NCBI RefSeq assembly: GCF_030811835.1 | Contig: NZ_JAUSRO010000005.1 | Span: 248,001-312,000, forward strand | DNA: 64,000 nucleotides | DNA from: Variovorax ginsengisoli | Lineage (GTDB): Bacteria > Pseudomonadota > Gammaproteobacteria > Burkholderiales > Burkholderiaceae_C | Reading direction: 5' to 3' | Shown: positions 36,997 through 45,750 of the stretch, piece after piece | Layout: every line of letters starts with the position of its first letter | Numbering within the stretch: position 1 is the stretch's first letter | Program-made: the position numbers and the translations under genes | The notes under the pieces: generated by a model | The model's database searches: none | What the model was told of the DNA's origin: nothing | Seen by the model: only the letters and a program-made list of their open reading frames with translations

Positions 36997-37105
36997 GGTC
37001 GGAGTGCCTGCCACAGGTTGTCCCTGCGAGCGCGACAGCAGAAAACGCAGGTACACACAGTCCTGTCACGGCGCCAAGTCCTTGCTGCGCAATGAAAAAA
37101 ATGAA

Positions 37106-37150
37106 CTGTCCACAGAAAAGTTAAAACACCTACTACGACTATTAAATTAA
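37106..37150 (+). other. Candidate origin unwinding module, copy B
   Basis: CTGTCCACA (37106-37114, two mismatches to the box) is followed after the same 15-base spacer by CTACTACGACTATTA (37130-37144) and an AT-rich run. The trio series is GAT-GAT-GCT-GAT-AAT on the opposite strand, with one interruption, so this copy may be weaker than copy A. Confidence 0.6.
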
Positions 37151-37256
37151 ATGAAATAAATAAGAGATGAATACATAGGAAAGGCCGCGCAAATAAAGAA
37201 AAATTCAGTGCGCTGCAATCCAGCGTGAACAGCGCGGCGTTCGTTACCATTGCGGC

Positions 37257-38018
37257 ATGAGTTTTCCGTCCTCGAGCTTCAAGCCGCGCATCCTGATTGC
37301 CGAGGACGAGTCCGGCATCGCCGACACGCTGCAGTACGTGCTCCAGAGCGACGGTTTCACGCCCGTGTGGTGCGCCACCGCAGAAGAAACGCTGGCCGAA
37401 TTCACCCAGACGCTGCCGGCGCTCGTGATCCTCGACGTTGGCCTGCCCGACATGAATGGCTTCGAACTGTTCAAGCGCCTCCACGCCATGCCTGGAGGTT
37501 CCGACGTGCCCATGCTGTTCCTCACAGCGCGCAGCGATGAAATCGACCGCGTGGTCGGCCTGGAACTGGGGGCCGACGACTACGTGGCCAAGCCCTTCTC
37601 GCCCCGCGAACTGGTGGCGCGTGTGCGGACCATCCTGCGGCGCAGCGTGCGGGCCCTGCCGGCCTCCTCAGCCCCGGCGGGCCAGACTGTGTCCGCGACC
37701 GTCCAGGCACAGCCTGGGGTGTTCCAACTCGACGGCGAGCGTCGGCAGATCCGTTATTACGGCCGCGCACTCGAACTGTCACGCTACGAGTACGGCCTGC
37801 TCTGCCTGTTCGTGCAGCGGCCTGGCCGCGTCTACACGCGCGACGAATTGCTGGAAATGGTCTGGGACGATCCGGGCGACAGCTTCGATCGCACGGTCGA
37901 CGCGCACATCAAGACGCTGCGCGCCAAGCTCAAGGCGGTGGCGCCGCAGGTCGAGCCGATCCGCACACTGCGCGGCACCGGCTACGCGCTCAACGAAGAC
38001 CTGCCCGCCAGGCCCTGA
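37257..38018 (+). CDS. creB: Response regulator CreB
   Basis: The 253-residue OmpR-family regulator has a receiver (ILIAEDESGIADTLQYVL, Asp in LVILDVGLPDMNGFEL, Lys in DDYVAKPFSP) and a winged helix ending RTVDAHIKTLRAKL...IRTLRGTGYALNED. The FDRTVDAHIKTLRAKLKA block closely resembles E. coli CreB. CreB binds TTCAC-N6-TTCAC (cre-tag), and a perfect copy lies upstream of creD in this window. creC follows 5 bases after the stop. Confidence 0.88.
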   Translation: MSFPSSSFKPRILIAEDESGIADTLQYVLQSDGFTPVWCATAEETLAEFTQTLPALVILDVGLPDMNGFELFKRLHAMPGGSDVPMLFLTARSDEIDRVVGLELGADDYVAKPFSPRELVARVRTILRRSVRALPASSAPAGQTVSATVQAQPGVFQLDGERRQIRYYGRALELSRYEYGLLCLFVQRPGRVYTRDELLEMVWDDPGDSFDRTVDAHIKTLRAKLKAVAPQVEPIRTLRGTGYALNEDLPARP

Positions 38019-38023
38019 GCCGG

Positions 38024-39475
38024 ATGAGCCGGCGTTCGCGCATCTTCCTGGGCATCCTGCTGATCTACGCGGCAGGCATCGCATTCCTGCTCTACCGGGT
38101 GGTTATCGACATCGACCCGCGCTACCGCGAGTCGGCCGAGGAATCGCTGGTCGAGAGCTCGCAGTTCATGGCCAGCCTGGTCGAGCAGGACGTCGTGGCC
38201 GGTGCCATCAACACCGCGCGGCTCGAGCCGCTGTTCCGCTCGGTCTATGCGCGGCAGTTTTCCGCGCAGATCTACAACCTGCACAAGAACCGGGTCGAAC
38301 TGCGCGTGTATGTGACCGACCGCAGCGGCCGTGTGCTGTTCGACTCCCTGGGGCGCAGCCAGGGCGCCGATTTCTCTCAGTGGTCCGACGTGCGTCGATC
38401 GCTGGCCGGCACCTACGGCGCCCGCACCACGCGTGACGTCGAGAGCGATCCGCGCACGTCGGTGATGTACGTCGGCGCACCCGTGCGCTGGGGCGACGAG
38501 ATCGTCGGCGTGGTGACCGTCGGCAAGCCGGTGCAGAGCTTCGGTCAGTTCGTCGAAGACGCGCGGGCACGCACGCTGTGGGTGGGCGTGGGCTCCGCCT
38601 TTGCGCTGTTGCTCCTGGCCGTCATCGTGTCGGTCTGGCTGGTGCGACCCTTCGGCCTGATTTCCGACTACGTGGCCTGGGTGCGCGCACAGCGCAGCCT
38701 GAGCTTGGCGCGCATGGCGCGTCGTGCGCTCGATGCGTTGCGTGGCGGCTTCAGCGAGATGCGCGACGCGCTGACCGGTCGCAACTACGTGGCCGACTAT
38801 GTGCAAACCTTCACGCACGAGGTGAAGAGCCCGCTGTCGGCCATCCGCGGCGCGGCCGAACTGCTGCAGGAGCCCGCCATGCCGCAGGCCGAGCGCGAGC
38901 GTTTTCTGGACAACATCACGCGGGAGACGCAGCGCATCCAGGAAATCGTCGATCGCATGATGGAGCTCACGGCGCTGGAGACGCGTCGCGTGCTCGACCG
39001 CAGCGAACCCGTTGCGCTGGCCGAGCTCATGGACGAGGTGGTGCGCAGCGCCCAGCCAGCGGCGGCCGCGCGCGCGGTGCGCACCACGCTCGACCTGCGC
39101 GCCGCGCCCCTGATCGAAGGCGATCCGTTCCTGCTGCGCCGCGCGGTCAGCAACCTGCTCGACAACGCGATCGACTTTGCACCCCCGGGCAGCGAAGTGA
39201 CGATTGCGCTCGACGCCGACACGCGGCATGCGCGCATCACCGTGCGGGACCATGGCCCTGGCATTCCGGACTACGCGCGCGACAAGGTGTTCGAGAAGTT
39301 CTATTCGCTGGCACGACCGCACAGCAGGAAAAAGAGCACCGGCCTTGGCCTGGCCTTCGTCAAGGAGATCGCCGCGCTGCACCGCGGGCGGGCCGAACTC
39401 GGCAACGCGCGCAGCGGCGGCGCGCTGGCGCAACTGACCTTGCCGCTGGGCCACCTGCCGCGCGAACCGCGCTGA
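38024..39475 (+). CDS. creC: Sensor histidine kinase CreC
   Basis: The 483-residue kinase has a first membrane segment (FLGILLIYAAGIAFLLYRVV), a periplasmic sensor region with KNRVELRVYVTDRSGRVLFDS and SVMYVGAPVRWGDEIVGVVTVGKP, a second segment near residue 190, then the His box TFTHEVKSPLSAIRGAAELL and ATP domain motifs NLLDNAIDFAPP, GPGIPDYA and STGLGLAFVKEIAALH. The sensor and His-box sequences resemble E. coli CreC, which senses envelope or penicillin-binding-protein perturbation and metabolic state. Confidence 0.87.
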   Translation: MSRRSRIFLGILLIYAAGIAFLLYRVVIDIDPRYRESAEESLVESSQFMASLVEQDVVAGAINTARLEPLFRSVYARQFSAQIYNLHKNRVELRVYVTDRSGRVLFDSLGRSQGADFSQWSDVRRSLAGTYGARTTRDVESDPRTSVMYVGAPVRWGDEIVGVVTVGKPVQSFGQFVEDARARTLWVGVGSAFALLLLAVIVSVWLVRPFGLISDYVAWVRAQRSLSLARMARRALDALRGGFSEMRDALTGRNYVADYVQTFTHEVKSPLSAIRGAAELLQEPAMPQAERERFLDNITRETQRIQEIVDRMMELTALETRRVLDRSEPVALAELMDEVVRSAQPAAAARAVRTTLDLRAAPLIEGDPFLLRRAVSNLLDNAIDFAPPGSEVTIALDADTRHARITVRDHGPGIPDYARDKVFEKFYSLARPHSRKKSTGLGLAFVKEIAALHRGRAELGNARSGGALAQLTLPLGHLPREPR

Positions 39476-39513
39476 GCGGGAGGGGCCCAGGCAAGGATCT
39501 GGCGGTGGGCACG

Positions 39514-41877
39514 CTAGCGAAACCAGTCGAGGATGCGGCTGCGCTCCTCGGCAGGCGGCATCGGCGCGACGGCTGGCGGCAATGTCGCGACGGCCTGCGC
39601 GTCGTGGGCATCGTCGAAGCCCAGTGTCGCGACGCCATGGCCGGGCGTGCGGTCGTCGAAGTACCACTCGCCATCGATCTGCACGACGCCGTCGGGCACG
39701 GCCAGTGGTGCCACCGGCACGCGCTGGAGCGTGGATTGCATGAAGTCGGTCCATACCGGCAGGCTCAGGCTGCCGCCGGTTTCGCCGCGCACGCCCAGGC
39801 GGCGCGGCAGGTCGTAGCCGATCCAGGCCACGCCCACGCGCGTCGGCTGGAAGCCGGCGAACCAGGTGTCCATCGAGTCGTTGGTGGTGCCGGTCTTGCC
39901 GTAGAGGTCGTCGCGCCGCAGTGCCTGCCAGGCCTTGCTGCCGGTGCCGCCTTTCATCACGCTCTGGAGCAGCGTGTTCATGACGAAGGCGTTGCGCGCC
40001 GGGATCGCGCGCGTCGATTCGTCCGGGCGTTCGGGCAGCGCATGGTCGACCAGCACCTGGCCGCGATGGTCGGTGATGCGCGTGACGAATTGCGGATTCA
40101 CGCGGTAGCCGCCATTGGCGAACACCGCATAGGCGGTGGCCATCTGCATGGGCGTGACCGTGCCTGCGCCGAGCGCGAGCGGCAGGCTGTCCGGCTGGCG
40201 TTCGCGGGTGAAGCCGAAGCGGGCGATCCAGTCCTGTGCGACTGGTACGCCCACGGCTTGCAGCAGTCGCACCGAGACCAGGTTCTTCGAGCGCATGAGG
40301 GCTTGGCGCAGCGTCATCGGGCCGTCGAAGTCGCCGTCGTAGTTCTTCGGCTCCCAGGCCTTGCCGCCGGTGGCAGTGGCGTCGAAGAACAGCGGCGCAT
40401 CGTTGACCTGCGTGGCCGGCATGAAGCCCTGCTCGAGCGCCGCGGAATAGAGGAAGGGCTTGAAGCTGGAGCCGGGCTGGCGCCAGGCTTGCGTGACATG
40501 GTTGAACTGGCTGCGTTCGTGGCTGAAACCGCCGACCAGTGCGCGCACTGCGCCGTTGCGTGGATCGAGCGCGACAAAGGCGCCCTCGACCTCCGGACGC
40601 TGCACGATCTCCCAGTCGTTCCGGCTCGTCTTCATGACACGGATCACTGCGCCGCGGCGCAGCCGCAAGGCCGGTGCGGCGGTGGCCGACAAGGCCGCCT
40701 GCGCCGCTTTCAGGCCGTCGCCGCCGATGCTGAGCGTGTCGCCGTTGGCGCGTACCGCCATCACCTGCTGGGGCGTTGCGCTCAACACCACGGCGGCCAG
40801 CAGGTCGCCGTCGTCGGGCTGGTCGGCCAGTGCCTCGTCGACGGCATCGTCGAGCGCTGCGGCATCGGCGGGCAGGTCGACGAACTTCTCGGGGCCTCGG
40901 TAGCGCTGGCGCCGTTCGTAATCCACGATGCCCTTGCGCAGCGCGCGGTAGGCAGCGATCTGTTCGGTGGCCACCAGCGTGGTGTAGACCTTGAGTCCGC
41001 GCACGTAGGTGCTGTCGCCATATTCCGCGTACACGGTACGGCGCACCGCCTCGGCGACGTACTCGGCATGCACGCGGGTGGGGTCGGCCGCGTCGCGCAG
41101 ATGCAGGGGCTGCGCGCGGGCGTGGTCCGCCTCGGCCCGGGTCCACACACCGGTCTCCTGCATGCGCTGGATCACATGCAGCTGGCGCGCGCGGGCACGG
41201 CGCGGGTTGCGCACCGGGTTCACGCTGGAGGGCGCCTTGGGCAGCCCGGCGAGCATCGCGGCCTCGGCCGCGTTGATGTCCTGGAGCGGCTTGCCGAAAT
41301 AGGTTTCGGATGCGGCGGCGAAGCCATAGGCGCGCTCGCCCAGGTAGATCTGGTTGAGGTAGATCTCCAGGATGCGATCCTTGCTCAGGTGGCGCTCGAG
41401 CTGCAGCGCAAGCAATGCTTCGTAGAACTTGCGCGTGAAGGTCTGCTCGGTGCTCAGGTAGACGTTGCGCGCGACCTGCTGCGTGAGGGTGGAGGCACCC
41501 TGGCGCGTGCCGTGCCACAGGTTCGACAGCAATGCGCGGGCGATGCCCTTGGCGTCGATGCCGCCATGGTCGTAGAAGCGCGCGTCTTCCACCGCGAGCA
41601 CCGCCTCCTTGAGCACCTTCGGCACCGCATCGAGGGGAACGAGCTGGCGCCGCTCCTCGCCGAATTCGCCGATCAGCACGCCGTCGCTGGTGTAGATCTG
41701 CAAGGGCAGCTTGGGGCGGTAGTCCGATGCCAGTGTCGACACGTCGGGCAGGCGCGCAGAGATGACGGCCACGGTGATGCCGGCGGCGCACAGCGCCAGT
41801 GCCGCCGTGACGGCGAGCACGCCGGTGCTCCAGGCCACGATGCGTCGAAGCGGGAAGTCAGGATAGGGCTTGGACAT
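39514..41877 (-). CDS. Class A penicillin-binding protein 1A
   Basis: This 787-residue bifunctional peptidoglycan synthase has an N-terminal membrane anchor. The GT51 transglycosylase motifs are VEDARFYDHGGID, GASTLTQQVARN, RKFYEALLALQLE and ILEIYLNQIYLGERAYG. The transpeptidase motifs are PGSSFKPFLY (SxxK), SKNL (SxN) and YGKTGTTNDSMDTWF (KTG). It resembles MrcA/PonA, with the OB-like insert between domains. It starts 13 bases after creD with a GAGGGAG site, so the two are one operon, probably under CreB. Confidence 0.92.
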   Translation of the reverse strand: MSKPYPDFPLRRIVAWSTGVLAVTAALALCAAGITVAVISARLPDVSTLASDYRPKLPLQIYTSDGVLIGEFGEERRQLVPLDAVPKVLKEAVLAVEDARFYDHGGIDAKGIARALLSNLWHGTRQGASTLTQQVARNVYLSTEQTFTRKFYEALLALQLERHLSKDRILEIYLNQIYLGERAYGFAAASETYFGKPLQDINAAEAAMLAGLPKAPSSVNPVRNPRRARARQLHVIQRMQETGVWTRAEADHARAQPLHLRDAADPTRVHAEYVAEAVRRTVYAEYGDSTYVRGLKVYTTLVATEQIAAYRALRKGIVDYERRQRYRGPEKFVDLPADAAALDDAVDEALADQPDDGDLLAAVVLSATPQQVMAVRANGDTLSIGGDGLKAAQAALSATAAPALRLRRGAVIRVMKTSRNDWEIVQRPEVEGAFVALDPRNGAVRALVGGFSHERSQFNHVTQAWRQPGSSFKPFLYSAALEQGFMPATQVNDAPLFFDATATGGKAWEPKNYDGDFDGPMTLRQALMRSKNLVSVRLLQAVGVPVAQDWIARFGFTRERQPDSLPLALGAGTVTPMQMATAYAVFANGGYRVNPQFVTRITDHRGQVLVDHALPERPDESTRAIPARNAFVMNTLLQSVMKGGTGSKAWQALRRDDLYGKTGTTNDSMDTWFAGFQPTRVGVAWIGYDLPRRLGVRGETGGSLSLPVWTDFMQSTLQRVPVAPLAVPDGVVQIDGEWYFDDRTPGHGVATLGFDDAHDAQAVATLPPAVAPMPPAEERSRILDWFR

Positions 41878-41890
41878 CGATGCTCCCTCT

Positions 41891-43387
41891 TCAGCGAACC
41901 GCCGACACAGGCGCCACGGCCGGTGGTGCGACGGGCTCCTGCAGCGTGCCGGCCGACAGTGCATACCAGTCGACCTTGCGCGTGGCGAGCATCAGCAGGG
42001 CCAGCATGCCGAAGATCAGCAGGGCACCCAGCAGCAGTGCGTTGCTCTCGGACGCCAGCAGGCCATAGAGCGCGCCGTACAGCAGCGCCACATAGGCAGC
42101 GAACGAAACGCCGCGCTTCCAGCCGCCCAGCACCGCGCTGAAATACGCGCCCAACAGCAGCACGCTGGCCCCTGCAGCGGCGGCATAGGCGAGGCCGAAG
42201 GCCAGCTTTTCCGACAGCGCAAGCAGCAGCAGGAAGAACAGCGCGATCGACAGCCCGACCAGGCCGTACTGCACCGGATGCAACCGCAGCTTGCGAAACA
42301 GCTCGAACATGAAAGCCGCCATCAGCACCAGGCCGATGAAGAGTGCGCCGTACTTGCCAGCGCGCGTGGACATCGAATAGACGTTGAGCGGCTGGGTCAG
42401 CGACACATCGAAGGTCTGCAGGGGGCCGTTGACCTGGGCCTGGCGGCGCGCAGAAGCGGGCCTTGCAGCATCGGTCTGCACCGTTGCACTGTCAGATGCC
42501 GATGCCGTGTCAGTGGGGTTGAGCAACCCTGCACGCACCTGGTCGCGCGCCGAGGTCACCAGCGACGAAACGCGCCAGCGAGCGTCGAAGCCATTCGCAT
42601 CGATGCGGCGCTCGGCAGCCAGAAAACGGCCACCGAAGCTCGGGTGCGCCCAGGGTGACTGCAGGTGCGCGGTGGTCTCGTCGGCAATCGGTGCGATCGA
42701 CAGCGTCTCCTGCCCGACCAGGGCCAGTTTCATGTCGAACGGCAATGGCTTGCCGGCCAGCCATTGGGCCAGCGCCGTGCCGTCGAGCGGCGCGTGGATG
42801 CCGCCGCCGAAGGCCTGCTCCGACAGTCCCGGCATGCGCTGGGCGAAGCGCAGTGTTGCACCGCCGAGGGTCAGCGCAGGCGAACCGTCCAGCCCCCGCA
42901 GGTCGCTCAGGTTGAACACGACAGAGGGCGTTCGGAACTCCAGCTTCGAGCCGCTCACGCTGCGCACCACCGTGTCCGGGTCGAAGGCCGCGAAGTCACC
43001 GTTGAGCGTCGCGTCGAGTGTGTAGAACGGAATGCGGAAGATGCCGCGGTAGCGCTGCTGCGGTGCGAGCGATCCTTCGATGTGCAGTGTGTCGGGGAAC
43101 ACCAGGTGCACGCCTTCCTGGCTGCGCGGCTCGACGCCGGTGACCTGGCCCTTGCTGTTGCGCTGCGTCTCCATCCAGCGCTCGACATAGGGCACCGCGA
43201 GCACCGGGCCGATCAAGCTCTGTGCGCTGGTGTAGGTGCTGGCCAGTTCGGCCGCGGCCTCGCGCTGGCTCTCGCCGCGTTCGCGGTTGAGCGCGTCGAT
43301 GCGATCGAGCGGAATGCACAGCAGCAGGGTGAGCAAGACGAGGCCGAGCACCTTGATGACGATGGAGTTGCGAAGCGTCTGAAGCAT
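41891..43387 (-). CDS. creD: Inner-membrane protein CreD
   Basis: The 498-residue protein has an N-terminal anchor (SIVIKVLGLVLLTLLLCIPL), a large periplasmic part starting RERGESQREAAAELA and SLIGPVLAVPYVERW, and four to six C-terminal membrane segments including YGLVGLSIALFFLLLLALSE. This matches CreD, the main CreB target in E. coli and in some species linked to beta-lactam response. It is divergent from the VIT/vWA gene; the cre-tag lies 105 bases upstream. Confidence 0.9.
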   Translation of the reverse strand: MLQTLRNSIVIKVLGLVLLTLLLCIPLDRIDALNRERGESQREAAAELASTYTSAQSLIGPVLAVPYVERWMETQRNSKGQVTGVEPRSQEGVHLVFPDTLHIEGSLAPQQRYRGIFRIPFYTLDATLNGDFAAFDPDTVVRSVSGSKLEFRTPSVVFNLSDLRGLDGSPALTLGGATLRFAQRMPGLSEQAFGGGIHAPLDGTALAQWLAGKPLPFDMKLALVGQETLSIAPIADETTAHLQSPWAHPSFGGRFLAAERRIDANGFDARWRVSSLVTSARDQVRAGLLNPTDTASASDSATVQTDAARPASARRQAQVNGPLQTFDVSLTQPLNVYSMSTRAGKYGALFIGLVLMAAFMFELFRKLRLHPVQYGLVGLSIALFFLLLLALSEKLAFGLAYAAAAGASVLLLGAYFSAVLGGWKRGVSFAAYVALLYGALYGLLASESNALLLGALLIFGMLALLMLATRKVDWYALSAGTLQEPVAPPAVAPVSAVR

Positions 43388-43491
43388 TTGTTGTTGTCCC
43401 TGGAGCGTGTGAGCCGTGTGGCGGAGCCCCGATGCTCCCGCGCCCGTTCGAAGGCTCGATGAAGTCGGAAAAAGGTTTTGCGCACGCCGAC

Positions 43492-43507
43492 TTCACACAG
43501 ACTTCAC
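43492..43507. promoter_or_regulatory. cre-tag (CreB binding site)
   Basis: TTCAC-ACAGAC-TTCAC is an exact match to the CreB tag TTCAC-N6-TTCAC. It lies in the 236-base gap between divergent creD (43387) and the VIT/vWA gene (43624), so it could serve creD-PBP1A, the exosortase cluster, or both. Confidence 0.82.
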
Positions 43508-43623
43508 ACAGCGCACAAGCCTTCGCATGGGCTTCGCACCGGCTTCTCGCGGCGCCCGGACAGTCCTTCCCATGCAACCCTGCAGTCCGCAGGGCGACGG
43601 GAACAGAGAAAAGGACGAACGCC

Positions 43624-45741
43624 ATGCCACACACCACCGCGCAGCCGGACCGCTGGAGCTCATGGAGCCAATGGGGCCCCTGGCTCTGGGCCAGCACCCT
43701 GGCCCTGGCCACCCTCGCCTTCCTGGCGCTCATGGCGCGCCCGCTCCATGCGCAGGAGGCCCCAGCCGAACGCCAGAAGACCGAGAGCCCGTACTTCTTC
43801 GTGAAGAGCGACACACCCGATGTCGACCGCCTGCCGCTCAAGGCCACCGAGGTGGACGTGAAGATCTCCGGTGTGATCGCCGACGTGCGTGTCACCCAGA
43901 CCTACCGCAACGAGGGCCAGCGCGCGATCGAGGCGAGGTACGTCTTTCCCGGTGCCACGCGCGCAGCGGTCAACGGGTTGAACGTGCGGCTGGGCGGTCG
44001 CCTGATCACCGCGCAGATCCGCGAGAAGCAGCAGGCCCGCATCGAGTACGAAGCCGCCAAGACCGAAGGCAAGACCGCGGCACTGCTCGAACAGCACCTG
44101 CCCAACGTGTTCCAGATGAACGTGGCCAACATCCTGCCGAATGACGAGGTCCGCGTCGAGCTGCGCTACACCGAACTCCTGGTGCCGCAGTCGGGCAACT
44201 ACCAGTTCGTCTTTCCGACGGTGGTCGGTCCGCGCTACAACAGCCCGCAGTCGGGCAACGCCGGTGCGCCGTGGGTGGCGCAACCGGTGCTTCGTGCCGG
44301 CGTGGCGTCACCCAGCGCGTTCAGCCTCAAGGTGGCGCTCGACATGCCGATCGGGCTGCAGGAAGTGCGCTCGGCAACGCACGACATCGAGGTCGCCCGG
44401 CGCGATGACGGCCGGTATGCGGAGGTTGCACTCGGCGCGGCCCGCGTGCCAGCCAACGACCGCGACTTCGTGCTCGACTATCGCCTGGCGGGCGAGCGCA
44501 TCCAGTCCGGCCTGATGCTCTACAAGGGACAAGGCCAGGGGCTCAATGGCGCCGGCGCAGAGAACTTCTTCCTCGCGATGATCGAGCCGCCCAAGGCCGT
44601 CGCCGCCAGCGCCATCGTGCCGCGCGACTACATCTTCGTGGTCGATATCTCGGGCTCCATGCACGGCTTTCCGCTGGACACGGCCAAGACCGTGCTGGAG
44701 CGGCTCATCGGTGGCCTGCGTCCGAGCGACACCTTCAATGTGATGCTGTTCTCGGGCAGCGCGCAGATGCTGTCGCCGCACTCGGTGCCGGCCTCGCGCG
44801 CCAACATCGCGCAGGCGCTGTCGACCCTCCAGAGCCGCCAGGGCGGCGGCAGCACCGAGCTGATTCCGGCGTTGAAGCAGGTGTATGCAGCGCCGAAGGC
44901 GGCCGGCGTCTCGCGCACCGTCGTGGTCGTGACCGACGGCTACGTGACGGTCGAGCGCGAGGCCTTCGAACTCGTGCGCAAGAACCTGTCGAAGGCCAAC
45001 CTGTTTGCCTTCGGCATCGGCAGCGCGGTCAACCGGCAGCTCATCGAAGGCCTGGCGCGTGCGGGCATGGGCGAGCCCTTTGTCATCACCGATCCGATCC
45101 AGGCGCCCGAGCAGGCCGCGCGCTTTCGCCGCATGGTCGAGTCGCCGGTGCTGACCAACGTGCGTGCGCGCTTCGAAGGCCTCGACGTCTACGACGTGGA
45201 GCCTGCGGTGCTGCCCGACGTGCTCGGCGAGCGCCCGGTGATCGTGTTCGGCAAATGGCGCGGTGCGGCGCAGGGCCGCGTGCTGATCGAAGGCGACGGC
45301 GCGAACGGCCCGTACCGCGCGGCGGTGGCGATCGACGGCCTGGCACGCCAGGACACGGCGGCACTGCGCACGCTGTGGGCACGCCACCGCATCGCCACGC
45401 TGAGCGATCAGGAAGCGCTGGAGGGGACGGGTGCGCTGTCCCGGCGCATCACCGACCTGGGCCTGCAGTACGGGCTGCTGACCGCGTACACGAGCTTCAT
45501 CGCCGTGGACCAGGTCGTGCGTAATCCGGTGCCGGGCCAGGCCCTGCCGGTCGACCAGCCCTCACCGCTGCCCCAGGGCGTGGCCGAGAGCGCCTTGGGC
45601 GAAGCCGCCGCCACTTTCGGTGCCGAGGTGCCGAGCACGCCGGAGCCCGAGATGCTCGGTGCGGTGGCCGTGGTGCTGTCGATGCTGGCCATGCTGCGCC
45701 GCCGTTTGCGCCGTCATGACGCACGTCGTTTCACCGCCTGA
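43624..45741 (+). CDS. VIT and vWA domain protein with PEP-CTERM-like tail
   Basis: The 705-residue exported protein has an N-terminal signal or anchor (LWASTLALATLAFLALMARP). A VIT domain spans about residues 50-180 (ISGVIADVRVTQTYRNEG, EARYVFPGA). A vWA domain starts near residue 335 with the MIDAS motif VVDISGSMHG. The C terminus has TPEPEML, a hydrophobic stretch and an Arg cluster, RRRLRR, resembling an exosortase sorting signal. It is followed 9 bases later by an exosortase. The start at ATG 43624 is used because an in-frame upstream extension runs through the cre-tag. Its biochemical role is unknown. Confidence 0.88.
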   Translation: MPHTTAQPDRWSSWSQWGPWLWASTLALATLAFLALMARPLHAQEAPAERQKTESPYFFVKSDTPDVDRLPLKATEVDVKISGVIADVRVTQTYRNEGQRAIEARYVFPGATRAAVNGLNVRLGGRLITAQIREKQQARIEYEAAKTEGKTAALLEQHLPNVFQMNVANILPNDEVRVELRYTELLVPQSGNYQFVFPTVVGPRYNSPQSGNAGAPWVAQPVLRAGVASPSAFSLKVALDMPIGLQEVRSATHDIEVARRDDGRYAEVALGAARVPANDRDFVLDYRLAGERIQSGLMLYKGQGQGLNGAGAENFFLAMIEPPKAVAASAIVPRDYIFVVDISGSMHGFPLDTAKTVLERLIGGLRPSDTFNVMLFSGSAQMLSPHSVPASRANIAQALSTLQSRQGGGSTELIPALKQVYAAPKAAGVSRTVVVVTDGYVTVEREAFELVRKNLSKANLFAFGIGSAVNRQLIEGLARAGMGEPFVITDPIQAPEQAARFRRMVESPVLTNVRARFEGLDVYDVEPAVLPDVLGERPVIVFGKWRGAAQGRVLIEGDGANGPYRAAVAIDGLARQDTAALRTLWARHRIATLSDQEALEGTGALSRRITDLGLQYGLLTAYTSFIAVDQVVRNPVPGQALPVDQPSPLPQGVAESALGEAAATFGAEVPSTPEPEMLGAVAVVLSMLAMLRRRLRRHDARRFTA

Positions 45742-45750
45742 GGACGCACC

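Larger units (their letters stand above)
36791..37195. repeat. Origin-like direct repeat, copy B
   Basis: This is the second copy of the module, in direct orientation with a period of about 620 bp. The first 70 bases are nearly identical to copy A; the middle is more divergent but keeps the same order of motifs. The conserved palindrome is at 36831-36842, and a weak reverse box at 36800-36808. It ends about 60 bases before creB. Motif conservation amid divergent sequence suggests selection on both copies. Confidence 0.85.

Noticed and set aside
37982..41791. A 1269-codon open frame on the minus strand, and an 1187-codon frame on the plus strand at 38578-42141
   Set aside because: Both are antisense or out-of-frame to creC and PBP1A, which have all their family motifs. 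Long false frames are common in GC-rich DNA, and their products are Arg/Ala/His-rich without domains.
43432..43623. In-frame upstream extension of the VIT/vWA protein
   Set aside because: The extension would translate through the cre-tag and lacks a signal peptide at its start; ATG 43624 gives a proper N-terminal signal segment.
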